From Aporrectodea caliginosa (Eukaryota; Annelida; Clitellata; Crassiclitellata; Lumbricidae): a stretch of DNA of 64,000 bases. The notes under the pieces were generated by a model. It made no database searches, had not been told where the DNA came from, and worked only from the letters and a program-made list of their open reading frames with translations. The position numbers were made by a program, and so were the translations under genes. Shown in pieces: positions 10,330-21,059 of this stretch (within the stretch, counting starts at the first letter, position 1; every line of letters begins with the position of its first letter). The DNA is taken from the NCBI GenBank assembly GCA_020284085.1, contig JACEVL010000031.1, forward strand, positions 395,001 to 459,000, given 5' to 3'.

Positions 10330-11000
10330 ACAGTTGGAGTTTCTTGTCTACCGGATGTCTAGCTCCATATAGGCCCAGAATAAGGTCGCCCAACATAATT
10401 GGAAAGAAGCTTATCATGCATGCATCAAGAAATTGCATATGCAGTATGTGGTTAGATACTTGCTTAAGAGACGCCGAGCTAGCAGGCAAAGAAGAGATAT
10501 TGTTTGCAGGACAATGGTTACGCCTGAGATGCAACGAGGTCATGTGATTGATTATATATCTTAACCATATTGTTTTCCAACCAACAGAAACAAAGAGTAC
10601 AAGCATCATAAGTACAGTGTAATAGTTGGGAAACAACGGGGATATAGAACCGTAAAGGAAACAAGTCCCGGTTAGTAGGGTCACCCTTACACCATTGCTG
10701 TACTCGATTGGCAGACCGAATAATGTTTTAATTCTGCCTTTTTTATCCTTAACAAATCTTAACTAGTTAACTAGCAAACACAATATAATTAGAACATACC
10801 ATACTTCGTCTCGTCATACCTAAATCAAGAATTGTTTTTGGTGAACGAGCTTTTTCGGTTGATGGGACTACTTTTGGAAGTCTGTCCCTGTGTGTCCTGC
10901 TCAGTCGCTCGTGTAATTTCCTTGTCGGCCTACCTACCTTTCTAACCTGCCTACCGTTAATACCGCTCCACTGAACACGCACTACTTGACGTCAACAATC
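10330..11000. other. Duplicated intergenic DNA without a recognised gene
   Basis: This stretch matches 31300-32030 and marks the distal part of the P450 segmental duplication. A short minus-strand ORF (10767-10982) has basic composition but no motif I recognise, and it is interrupted in the other copy. Confidence 0.5.
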
Positions 11001-11004
11001 ACAA

Positions 11005-12060
11005 GATCAATCAATCAGTTTGTTTATTGTCGTGAAGCACATATGGGGCCGTCCATAAAGTACGTCACGCTCCAGGGGAGTGGTTTAAGAAAGTGTGACA
11101 GTTTGTGACAGGGGGATGGCGGTCAGGCCATGTGTGACGTCACACATTTATTTTTAAAATTTTTTTATAATTTATTTTTTATTTTTTTAGTAGAATTTCA
11201 TAGCTTTAAAAATAATTTTCAAAAATTTTCTGAAACATTTTAATTAGTTTTATGTCAAAATAGCATGAAATGCATATCTCCTGAATGTGTTTTTCACGAT
11301 TCCTCTCGCTAGGAGCGCTAGTAATAATGCTGTTGCGAAGCCTTGTTTATGTATTAGCCTTGCTTTCGGAAGTATTATTATTTCTATGTTGTCCGCTGCA
11401 TAATTATGTCACTGAGCGATAAATTCTGAATTTAATTTTTACATATATAGTAATTATTATAATACAAACTTTTGAGGATTCAGAGGTAATATTTATAATA
11501 ATTTAATCATTATTATCATGAACTTATAAACAATTATATTACATCATTCTTTAAAATATATTATGATACCAAGCCATTGTATTATCTAATAAATACCCAC
11601 TTAAATTCATATGTCATCGTATATTAAATCGAAATTACACCACGCTTTTTTACTTTAATATCCACTAGCGGTTCTTTTAATAGTACTACCTAGAATCTTT
11701 TTTTCCTTTTTATTATTTAATCACTGTTCGAAAGTTGTGACGTACTTTAGGGGGGCCGAGTTTTGTGACAGTTTGTGACAGGGGAGGGGGTAAAATGGTC
11801 AAAATAGCGTGACGTACTTTATGGACGGCCCCTATGACAAATACATGAAGAACATAATAATCAGTCGTAGACAAATGGGAGGCCCAGAAGGGATGAAATC
11901 CCGCTACAGGGACACCAATTTTATCTAATTTCATAAACAGGATCGGTATATTCTTAACTGCATGCTTAACTAGTTGATTAAAAGGGTTGACAAGGAAACT
12001 GTAGAGAAGCCGAGAAGAAGTTGTAGTATAGCAGACTAGTTTAGCAGAGTTATCCAACTA
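11005..12060 (-). repeat. CR1-like 3' end split by a MITE
   Basis: The sequence starts with a CAATCAATCAG-type tail and TTTATTG. After the MITE it continues with the conserved 3'-UTR hairpin (GGGAT 11890-11894, ATCCC 11898-11902, flanked by CCCAGAA and GCT). On the minus strand this is the terminal hairpin shared by other CR1-like elements here. Confidence 0.55.
11045..11832. mobile_element. TIR element with about 27-bp GGGGCCGTCC inverted repeats
   Basis: The left end GGGGCCGTCCATAAAGTACG is exactly inverted at the right end as CGTACTTTATGGACGGCCCC, and the inverted match continues to about 27 bp. GTTTGTGACAG recurs just inside each end in the same orientation. Both flanks carry TAT. The 788-bp interior is AT-rich with no transposase. 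Ends of this type occur in invertebrate DNA transposons, but I cannot assign a superfamily. Confidence 0.8.
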
Positions 12061-12302
12061 GGACTCTAAAGTACAAGGATAGCAATATAATAACAGGTTA
12101 TAAATGTTAATTCAGACTGATGACCTAGAGAAGTTCCATACTTGCCAAATCTAATACTCGTCGCTTTTCAAAAAGGTTCAATGGTCCACGGGTTTGGAGT
12201 CGTATTCCCCCAACAACTCAACAAGCCCCGAATCTTTATCTCTTCATAAAATTATTGCGTTCTGACTTAAACGAGTGGACTGATTGATGAGGATTAAGTT
12301 AT

Positions 12303-12383
12303 GCACTGCAAGCTTTTGATGTAGAGGTTAATTATAAGAAAGGACGATTAAATGTTGTAGCAGATTGTTTATCTAGATTATAA
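12303..12383 (+). pseudogene. Ty3/Gypsy RNase H C-terminal remnant
   Basis: The short reading frame ALQAFDVEVNYKKGRLNVVA followed by DCLSRL and stop matches the highly conserved end of Gypsy RNase H (Y-x-K-G-x-x-N-x-x-A-D-x-LSR). The rest of pol, including integrase, is absent. Confidence 0.7.
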
Positions 12384-12476
12384 GATTGTTTATTTTACTG
12401 TATTATATAGTATTAAGTTTATTGCATAATTTAGTACATGATGATTTTGCAAATTTTTAAATTTAACTTGCTCAAT

Positions 12477-12932
12477 CCAAAGAAAGGGAAGGAGGTAATG
12501 TGAACAAATGTTTTGCATATATAATGAGCACGGGTGTTCCTTAGGTTGATATATATATAATGTGTATCGATTGTTAAGTGGTTTTAGTCTTAGACCTTAG
12601 TTGCGCGGTCGGCTCGTGGGCGCTTGGTCTAAAGTAGCCTAGACATTGGCTGACGGTAGATTCTTTTTGCGCGTGCAGTTAGCGCGCCAAACTTAGAAAC
12701 TGCTGATGACAGTAAATTTGAACATATACAGTGTAGTAGTTGTTTTAATGCAGTAGAGAGCTGTATATTAGAAGTTACAGTCGAGTTGTGTTTGAAGAAT
12801 AACTGTGTTTAAAGAAAAACATTCAAAGAACTGTGTCAATTTAATTCTTAAACATTTAGAAGACGTTGAGCAATTTATATGTAGAGATAAGGAAAGTTCT
12901 TGAGTTAGGTCACAACTAAGAAAGAAGAAGAG
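12477..12932 (+). mobile_element. Candidate polypurine tract and LTR of a Gypsy element
   Basis: A purine-rich AAAGAAAGGGAAGGAGG (about 12479-12495) is followed by TAATGTGAAC, a typical PPT-LTR junction. A possible LTR runs to about 12920, where TTGGTGACAG resembles a primer-binding-site start. No second LTR was seen in the window, so boundaries are tentative. Confidence 0.35.
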
Positions 12933-12942
12933 TTGGTGACAG

Positions 12943-13067
12943 TAATCGTAATCGTAAACTCCACACTCCTAACGCGTCAGTAGAACGACATGCGCAGAGC
13001 ACCTGCCTATTCACGAGCGCTGCATCAGGACAGAGGGATTTTCCAAAGGGCAGTCAAAATATGTCCA
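12943..13067. repeat. Dispersed repeat after (ATCGTA)n, copy 1
   Basis: About 122 bp starting with TAATCGTAATCGTAAACTCC is nearly identical to 35470-35590. The (ATCGTA)n start resembles the 3' tail of L2-type elements on the minus strand, so it is probably an L2-subfamily 3' end. Confidence 0.45.
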
Positions 13068-13427
13068 GTGGGTCCAGATCAAGAGATGACTCATTGTGAG
13101 TTAATACAGATATGTTGCATCCTTATATATTTTGATCCTGCGCACGCACTCAGTGCGATTCGTTGCGAAAATCTGGCGCGTTCTTGTAGCCCAACCATAA
13201 TTTATTCTCAAATCTAATCATGACTCTCAACTGCTTGATCGTACAGCATAAACATGCTTTGAAAACCTCTCCGTATTCTACCGTAGTATTTCGCTCTGTA
13301 TGGTTACCTAATTGTTAAGTATTTATTTTATTATTAAATTTAAAATCGCCTCCGTATTCTACCGCAGCATTTCTATTCTCACTGTTTCCAAATAATCGAG
13401 ACTGTGTAAAATAGTGAACTTATCATC

Positions 13428-13900
13428 AATCAATCAATCCTTTTATTGTTTCCATAGAATAGTTTACAAGTAGTGATCCAGAATAATCATAATCAACGAT
13501 CATAAGTTTAGAAATTAAAACAGACAGATCACATGATTATCTTGTTAACGTTTGAGGGAAACAATCGGGTTCCCAGAAGGGACTGAAGTCCCGCTAAGTT
13601 AAGGATACCCGTGTACCATGTTAGCAGAGGGATGACAGTTGAGTATAGTCTATACTTGTTACATTAGTTACGGTACATTAGAAAGGAACTACTTTTTGGA
13701 CTGTCTATGATTTAAATCTGTCATGATTATCTTGTTAACGTTTGAGGGAAACAATCGGGTTCCCAGAAGGGACTGAAGTCCCGCTAAGTTAAGGATACCC
13801 GTGTACCATGTTAGCAGAGGGATGACAGTTGAGTATAGTCTATACTTGTTACATTAGTTACATTAGAAAGGAACTACTTTTTGGACTGTCTATGATTTAA
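13428..13900 (-). repeat. CR1-like 3' ends in tandem (about 188-bp duplication)
   Basis: A CAATCAATCAATCC tail and two head-to-tail copies (about 13536-13723 and 13726-13900) each contain the hairpin GGGACT-GA-AGTCCC (13579-13592 and the matching bases in the second copy). An inverted third copy lies at 15610-15712 on the other side of the piggyBac-like element. Confidence 0.65.
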
Positions 13901-15605
13901 CACTAGAAGTACCGAGAAATCGAACTTCCTAGAAGCACCAAAGGGGTCATTTTGACCCCAAATAATTTTTAATGCAAAGTCAATTGCAAATTCAATGAAA
14001 TTGACTATCAACTTTATTAACATAAATTACATGAGCATAAACAAGTGTAATAAGTAAGTTGGAATGGAATAATAGGAGATCCTCTCCTCTCACCAGATCT
14101 CCTATCCTCTCGCCAGACCTCCTCCGCTCTCACTACATCTACTATCCACTCACCAGATCTCCTATCCTCTCACAAAATTTCCTATCCTCTCACCAGATCT
14201 CACCCTATCTTCTCGCCAAATCTTCTATCCTCTCACCAGATTTCTTATCCTCTCACCAGACCTCACCCTATCTTCTCACCAAATCTTTTATCCTCTCACC
14301 AGATCTCCCCTCTCACCAGATCTTCTCTCCTCTCGCCAGATCTTCTATCTTCTCATCAGATCTCCTCTCCTTTCACCAGAAAACTCTCCTATCTTATCAC
14401 CAGATCTCCTATCCTCTGACCAGATCTCCTCTCCTCTGACCAGATATTCTTTCCTCTCACCAGATATCCTTTCCTCTATCCAAATATCGTCTTCTTTCAC
14501 CGGATCTCTCTCCTCTCGCCGGATCTACTCTGCTCTCACCAGATCTCTCTCCACTCACGAGATCTCCTCTCCTCTCACCCGATATACTCTCAACAAGTCA
14601 TCCTTCTTCTCGCCAAATCGCCTATCCTCTCACTTGATCGCCTCTCCTCACCAGATCTACTACCCTCTCACCTGATCTCCTATCCTTTCACTAGATCTCT
14701 CCTCTGACCACATCTTCTTTCTCCCACTAGATATCCTCTCCTTTCACCAGATATCCTCTTCTCTCACCAGATATCCTCTTCTCTCACCAGATCTTCTCTC
14801 ACCAGATCTGTTCTTTTCTCACCAGATCTCCTCTCACAAGATCTCCTTTCCTCTAACCAGATCTCCGCTCCTCTCATCAAATCATCCTTCTCGCCAGATC
14901 TCCTATCCTCTCACTTGATCTCTCTCCTCTAGCCAGATCTACTATCCTCTGGCCAGATCTCTCCTCTGTCCAGATCTACATTCCTCTCAACAGATCTCAT
15001 CTTCTCTCCCCAGATCTTCTTTCCCATCGCCAAATGTCCTCTCCTCTCGCCAGATCTCCTATCCTCTCACCTGATCTCCTCTTCTCTCACCTGATCTCCT
15101 CTTCTCTCACCAGATCTCATCTCATCTCGCCAGATCTCATATCCTCTCACCAGATCTTCTATCCTCTCATCTGATCTTCTCTCCTCTGACCAGACCTTCT
15201 TTCCTTTCATCAGATCGCCTCTCCTCTCACCAAATCTCCTCTTCTCTCACCAGATCTGATCCTATCCTCTCACCAGATCTCCTCTCCTCTCACCAGATCT
15301 CCTCTCTTCTCACATTTATTACGTAATTAGCTTTGATATATAATATTATTGAATAAAACAAGAAATGCGTAAGCCTGATATGCAAGTACTGAAACAGGGG
15401 TCAGATTGACCCCTTGGTGCTTAAAGGTAGAACAGCAAAAATCTCAGAAATTGTGAATCCCCGAGTTCAAATTTTGGCAGAGGGTATACTCTACGAAGTT
15501 AGGAAAAGTCATGAAATTACAGGACTCTGGCGATATAGCTGGGGCCGAGGTGCGTTCCGCTAAAAACCAAAAGGGGTCAGATTGACCCCTTCGGTGCTTC
15601 TAGTG
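13901..15605. mobile_element. piggyBac-like nonautonomous element with TTAA target duplication
   Basis: The element starts CACTAGAAGTACC and ends GGTGCTTCTAGTG, and TTAA flanks both sides (13897-13900 and 15606-15609). TTAA duplication is the hallmark of piggyBac. Just inside the ends are GGGGTCA-N3-TGACCCC palindromes (near 13941, 15399 and 15574). There is no transposase; the core is a minisatellite (14076-15312). Confidence 0.75.
14076..15312. repeat. Minisatellite, about 20-bp unit CTCTCACCAGATCTCCTATC
   Basis: Roughly 60 degenerate units built from CTCTCACCAGATCT and TCCTATC variants fill the core of the piggyBac-like element. The 126-codon ORF across it is a product of the repeat. Confidence 0.9.
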
Positions 15606-15609
15606 TTAA

Positions 15610-15712
15610 ATCTGTCGAGCCTATACTATACTCAACTGTCATCCCTCTGCTAACATGGTACACGGTACACGGGTATCCTTAACTCAGCGGGACTTCAGTC
15701 CCTTCTGGCGTA
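15610..15712 (+). repeat. Inverted CR1-like 3'-end copy
   Basis: This is the reverse complement of about 13585-13690 and 13770-13890, with hairpin GGGACT (15689-15694) and AGTCCC (15697-15702). The piggyBac-like element therefore sits between oppositely oriented copies. Confidence 0.6.
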
Positions 15713-15860
15713 ACTCTGGTGGTTGTTTGTTCGAGAGAGGCGAAACAGAGACTGTGGAGCGTTTTTAAAATTTAAGTGAAGAGGTAGCGGAAGGGAGGAG
15801 GAGCGTTAGTCCAGAAGAGGAGCGGGTTGAGCGAAGTGGTTGAACAGTCAACAACTGTTA
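15713..15860 (-). pseudogene. Decayed RT C-terminal relic, copy 1
   Basis: Homologous to 37760-38000 and 51060-51310, which on the minus strand read SSSALTLLLPSAISSLKFSN followed by a PLWNN-type motif typical of CR1/L2 RT C-termini. This copy is the most degraded. Confidence 0.4.
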
Positions 15861-15899
15861 GAGATAGGAGGGCTGGGAGGATTGAAGTGTGTTTAAGGT

Positions 15900-16985
15900 T
15901 AGTGTTAGGACTTTGTATTGCATTGGTTCATAATAGAAGCACACACACTTGAACGAATACCACATGCTAATAGCTCATTAAACGGGACAAATTGTTTGTG
16001 TAGCCAACACGACGAGCAGTGTAGGCTACGCCCGAATCTAGGTTGTCTCATCTCTATAGCGAAGCGTTCTGTGGCCATGAGTGACGCCTCCGGAGTTTGG
16101 CTGCATTCCGGCGCATTCACCAGCCATGAACGCATGCTTGCACATGTCTGAAGGTCGAAACCAGTATCAAATTCATAACCTACTGACCGAGTTTCATGCT
16201 ATCCTAGGTTTTGCGATAGATCTATTTGGAGTTGGCATTCTTTGGTAAGAAATTGTTTCAACATAAAAATACTACTATCTGAAAGCAGCGGTATGCACGC
16301 AATACTAATAATAAAATAATAAAAATAATAATAAGAGCAATAATAAATAACGCTTATATTAAGACTAACCTTCGTGACTATTTCGGTATTGGGCTGGGTC
16401 TATTATCCGGCGATTACAGGTACGCGGCTGCTATGAAGATTCGTGTAGCTTCCCAGAAGCAGGAATTTGCGCCCGCTTTCTTCGTGCCTCTCATTATTTA
16501 AATTTTTTTATCAGGCGTGCTTTGTATATAAATAAATATTTTATATGTTAATAAAATAATCGTCAACACACCACAAATAAGACGCATATATTCCTTTAAC
16601 TAAATTCAAATTGCGTAGTACTGTTCGCTTTCTGACGGTGCCAGTCCCAAGCCTGGATAAAGGAGGAGGGCGACGCTAATGGTCTTTGTTACCACACAGC
16701 TAGTCGTTGAAAAGGAAATACACATACACAGTTACACGCGAACAGAAATTAAATCGTCATTCGTTACCTTGTAACTGGAACTAGTTACTGTATCTCTTAG
16801 TTCCGATGTCCTTCTATTAAATTGCATAGAATTGAACCTCAAATAGTAATTTTTTCAAACGAACTATTCTAGTATAAATCTAAAACAATGAAATTTTCAC
16901 AAATAAATAAGTTGCAAAGAATAGATTTAACGTACTGTATAGAGGAAGAACAGTAGTATCTTATTAGGCTAACCTCAACAGGCAG
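15900..16985. other. Upstream block of P450 unit 2, no gene
   Basis: It matches 38000-38900 and 51320-52100, and in part 530-1880. Positions 16620-16735 are an insert containing GGTGCCAGTCCCAAGCC, which looks like the 3' end of another LINE, at the same spot where unit 1 has a different insert. I see no supportable ORF. Confidence 0.5.
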
Positions 16986-19130
16986 CACAAACGCTCAATC
17001 TACCTACGACACAACATTGAAGAAGCGGAGAAGGATGGCAAGGCTCTCTGGAAATCATTAAACTCTATTTTATCCCCGCAATCCTCTATTGAATGCCCAC
17101 TCTCACCTGATGAACTTCTTGATCACTTTGCAAACAAAACTGAAGCTATTCGCCATTCCACCAAAGACGCCCCCTACCTGCCTTGAACCCTAACCACCTA
17201 AATTTTCCTGGTCTTTGTGCTTTTGATGAGATCACTTTACCTGAAGTTGATAAGCTTCTCAGCGACTCCTCCTCCAAGCAAAGTGAGCTTGATTCCTGCC
17301 CAATCTGGATTATTAAATCTTTTCGACATATTTTTGCCCCCATTTTGATCCTACTCATAAACTGCTCACTTATCACTGCTACCTTACCTGCTTCCCACAA
17401 ACGTGCCATTATCCGTCCTCGCATAAAAAATCAGGCCTTGACCCTTCCGATCCTGGTAATTACTGCCCAATCTCTAACCTATCTTTCATCTTCAAACTTC
17501 TTGAGCACCGTCAGCTTCCTAACTACGTTGAATCCAACTCCTTGCTACCTCTTGTTCAGTCTGGTTTCCGCCGCCTCCACTCCACTGAAACTGCTGTCCT
17601 TAAAGTTTATTATGATATAATCATGGCACTTGACTCTGGTTTCATAACTGCCCTTCTGTTACTAGATTTCAGATCTGCCTTTGATTGTGTTGACCATTCC
17701 ATTCTGATTCAAGTGCTTGAATCTCAGTTTGGCATTATGGCCTCTGCTCTTCTCTGGATTGCTAATTTCTTGACAAACCGATCACACTCTGTGCGCCTTG
17801 GTTCTAACACTTCTAGGTACTTCAATATCCTCTTTGGTGTACCTCAAGGTTCTATACTTGGTCCTCTCTTGTTCATCCTCTATACCTCTAACATTGTTCA
17901 CATTGCCTTCAAACACGGCATCCTTATACACCTTTATGCTGACAGCTCTATATTAAACTTGCCGCCAAAGACTTTGATGATGCAATGTTTCGCTTAATAA
18001 CTTGTTTCACTGAAATCCATTCATGGTGTGCATCCATGCGCCTTAAACTTAATGCCTCAAAGACAGAACTTATCTAGTTTTACCGCAACCCGTTACCTAA
18101 CTCACAATTATTCCACATACTGTACTCAATCTTAGCCCAGATTGCTCCATCAAACCAGCTGATGTTGTCCGAGACCTTGGTGTCCTCCTTGATAACTCGC
18201 TGTCTATGAAAACTCATATCTCCTCTATAACCAAATCCTGTTTTTTCCATCTCAGACGCATTCGGCAAGTCAAGAAAAGTCTTAACGAAAAATGTGTTCG
18301 TATCCTTTAATAGTACAGGCCCTTGTCATTATTTTCTAGAAAAGACTACTGCAACTCAGTCCTTTGTGGTCTTTCTGCATATACCCTTCAACCTCTTACA
18401 GCAGTTCTTCATTACGCTGCTAAGCTTATCAAGAACCTAAATCCTAGGGATCACGTCACACCGACCCTCCGTGAACTACACTGGCTTCCCATACAAGCTC
18501 GCATTAATTTCAAAATCTGTCTTCTAATGTACCGAATCTACAGAAACTGTTCTCTTGCATACTATTCTTCACTTGTTACACCCTGTTGTTCCATTCAGCC
18601 TGGACGGCTAGCGCAAAATTTAATGCCCTGTTACCCTGGGGGACCCGATAGCGCAATGGATAACATCTGGCACAGAGAGCGAGAGGTACCGAGTTCGAGC
18701 CCCGTTAGGGCGGACATGCTTTGTAGGCTGCTATTAGCGCCATTGTATTGCAGGCTGTCTGTTCTGTTAGTAGTTAAGATTTAAATTGCATAACATGTAA
18801 ATGTACAGCGCAGTGCGTTTGTCAAGCGCTTCAATAAAGAAAAGATATTATTATTATTCTGTTCCTCTTTCCAATCCAGACGAGGGCTACGTTCATCGTC
18901 TCAAGGTGATTTTGTTGTGACAAGATCACTCAAAAACTTGGTAACAGGGCATTTGCGCTAGCCGGCCCAGCTGAATGGAACAAACTCCTTGTCTTTATCC
19001 GCAAATCCTCAACTTGATCGATTTTCAAAACTAACCTTAAAACATATCTGTTTAAAATTTACTATGATTGATTTTTCTGTTACGCGCTTTTGTGCCAGAT
19101 TCCAAATTTGTTTAGGGGCGCTATAAATGA
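16986..19130 (+). pseudogene. L2-clade reverse transcriptase pseudogene, interrupted by a SINE
   Basis: Reading frames follow an L2 polyprotein. They include RHNIEEAEKDGKALWKSLNS, a SSKQSELDSCP segment, QSGFRRLHSTETAVLKVYYD, motif A LLLLDFRSAFDCVDHSI, motif B FGVPQGSILGPLLFILYTS, and C-terminal GPAEWNKL-type sequence around 18970. Motif C is altered to YADSS, and several frameshifts and stops (for example 17184) destroy the ORF. The endonuclease domain is missing, so it is 5'-truncated. The 3' end reads GGGGCGCTATAAATGACAG before (AAT)n. Confidence 0.75.
18640..18860 (+). mobile_element. tRNA-derived SINE inserted in the L2 pseudogene
   Basis: A box TAGCGCAATGGAT (18649-18661) and B box GAGTTCGAGCCCC (about 18691-18703) have internal RNA polymerase III promoter spacing. 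A unique body follows, then TTCAATAAAGAAAAGATATT and an (ATT)n tail. There is no tRNA acceptor stem or CCA context, so this is not a functional tRNA. Confidence 0.7.
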
Positions 19131-19135
19131 CAGTC

Positions 19136-19138
<3 letters not shown>

Positions 19139-19187
<49 letters not shown>
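19139..19187. repeat. (AAT)n microsatellite
   Basis: A pure AAT run between the L2 3' end and the second restriction-like-endonuclease fragment. Confidence 0.9.
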
Positions 19188-19188
<1 letters not shown>

Positions 19189-19212
19189 GACAATGCACAA
19201 TAATAATGCACA

Positions 19213-20283
19213 ATGGACGAACAGATGAGATCTGGATTGGAGGCAATAGTTAACATCAGACTTAGCGACATCCAATGGACACAGGCGACATTACCGATTA
19301 GAGAAGGAGGATTGGGAATCAGAAGGCTTCAGATGCTGGCTTCTTCCGCATATCTTGCATCAGCTGCATCAGCCAGAAATCTCGGATCCGCTATTCTTCA
19401 CTCGGAGGACTGGCAAGACGCCTTCAAAGATGAAATTCTGTCTGCGCGTGGGGCCACGCTCCCGAACGGTGCGTTAGAGACCATCACGGTTCAAAAGGTT
19501 TGGGACAGACCATTGATTGAGAAGGATATATCGGAAGTGTGGGCCTCGGCGACGGATCCGCTCAACAGAGCTAGATTGGGGGCAGTAACTTCCGCCCATG
19601 CAGGAGACTGGATGGCTGCGTTTCCGATCGCTTCCTGCGGACTGTGTCTCACCGATGAAGCTGTCCGGGTGGCGATAGGCCTACGATTGGGCCTTGACCT
19701 CTGCGAACCACACCAGTGCCAATGCGGTGTGACAACGGACAAGGGAGGGCATCATGGACTGGTCTGCAGATTGTCTGGAGGGAGAACCATCCGGCACTTC
19801 ACAATAAATGACATCATCTGGAGGGCTCTCCAGCGAGCTGAAGTTCCGAGCACCAAAGAACCAACAGGTCTGCTCAGAAGCGATGGCAAAAGACCGGATG
19901 GAGCAACGTTGATCCCGTGGTCAAGAGGAAAATATATGACTTGGGATGCAACCAGTGTTCACACGTGTGCAACCTCATATATACATCTGACTTCTATAAC
20001 GCCGGGAGCAGCAGCAGAAATGGCTGCCGCCAGGAAGATCACCAAGTACTCAGAAATTCCTAGCACCTACGACTTCATTCCAGTAGCATTGGAAACCATG
20101 GGTCCCATCAATGCCCAGGGCAGGGAGTTCCTATCAGAACTAGGTCGGCGTTTGACCATTGTTTCGGGGGAACCGCAGGAGACAGCACGCTTGTTTCAGC
20201 GTCTTTCTATTTGCACGCAGCGGTTTAATGCTGTTGCATTTCGAAGCACCTTTACACAATTGACCGGTGAGGATGACCGCTAA
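19213..20283 (+). pseudogene. 5'-truncated non-LTR retrotransposon: post-RT, zinc knuckle and restriction-like endonuclease region
   Basis: The 356-codon frame begins near the end of the RT thumb (WTQATLPIREGGLGIRRLQM, SSAYLASAASA). It continues with a CxC...HHGLVC zinc knuckle (about residues 173-190), RHFTINDIIWRAL, GKRPDGATLIPW, TWDATS and ARKITKYSE, ending in VALETMGPINAQG and [16 protein letters not shown]. The PD...D...K order suggests the restriction-like endonuclease of R2/R4-type elements. It is open throughout but lacks the RT core, so it is a dead copy. AAT runs lie on both sides. It is more distant from 7307-8161 than a recent duplicate would be. Confidence 0.72.
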
Positions 20284-20359
20284 CTCCAGAACGAAAACGC
20301 TCTTCTTAATATAGTTTCTAAAGCCTGAGGGATCATATATACCTCGGGCAAAAAAAAAA

Positions 20360-20434
<75 letters not shown>
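20284..20434 (+). repeat. Retroelement 3' tail hairpin and (AAT)n
   Basis: GCCTGAGG (20323-20330) pairs with CCTCGGGC (20342-20349) in an 8-bp stem, directly followed by a poly(A) run and (AAT)n to 20434. This is the best-preserved tail of this element type here. Confidence 0.75.
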
Positions 20435-20435
<1 letters not shown>

Positions 20436-20439
20436 TGCA

Positions 20440-20826
20440 GGCAGTGCAAGCAACTTCATTTTCGTAGCCTTGACAAGTGAGGGCGGATATCCAGTCCTCT
20501 CTTTCACCGTCTGTTCTTCCCATCGACAGTGTTCTCATTCTGGCTGAGTTGATTAGGGTTGCAAATGAAGCAAAAATCTTCCAATAATTTTTTAACCCAC
20601 AGCCTCCATCATGGTAGTTTAGCAGGTTAACCTTAAGACTAACGCGCACCCCTATATTCAACATCGTAATCGTAATCGAGTATTTATATAGCGCCACTCA
20701 AAAACAGAGTCGCCCCGACCCGGGCTAGTTTCTTCACATAAAAGGAGACTACAAAAGCAACATAAAATATCAAATGGAAATATAACGTGCAGATTGCGTA
20801 TCGTTTGACTTATAGAGAAAGATAAC
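20440..20826 (+). promoter_or_regulatory. P450-2 upstream region with TATA-like box
   Basis: Conserved with 1880-2284. It contains the L2 3'-end fragment (20664-20736) and ATAAAAGG (20738-20745). Regulatory function is inferred only from conservation and position. Confidence 0.35.
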
Positions 20827-21059
20827 ATGTGGTTGCTGGTGGAATTGCTTGTCTTTCTGGGGACATGGTTGTTTTCACGCCTTCTTCTCCGCTGGTGGTA
20901 TGACGCAGGGAAAGCAAGGCATCGTTATCCACCTTCTCTTCCATCTCTTCCACTGGTCGGATCTGTACCTTTCCTACGGGGCTTCAACAACATCGCGGAC
21001 TTTTTCAGGAAAAAAGCAGATGAACTTGGACCGATCTTTACATTCAGAGCTGGAAACAC
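20827..21059 (+). CDS. P450-2 exon 1
   Basis: 233 nt: anchor and proline hinge, donor AC|GTAAGT. Three residue differences from P450-1 (L2W, S16F, N25Y). Confidence 0.9.

Noticed and set aside
14059..14439. 126-codon ORF rich in Ser, Leu and Pro
   Set aside because: It lies entirely in the CTCTCACCAGATCT minisatellite.
18640..18720. tRNA gene candidate
   Set aside because: A and B boxes are present, but there is no closed acceptor stem and a SINE body with ATT tail follows.
20140..20697. 185-codon minus-strand ORF
   Set aside because: It crosses the real plus-strand retroelement end, the AAT repeat and L2 tail sequence; polyleucine in the middle shows it is not a protein gene.
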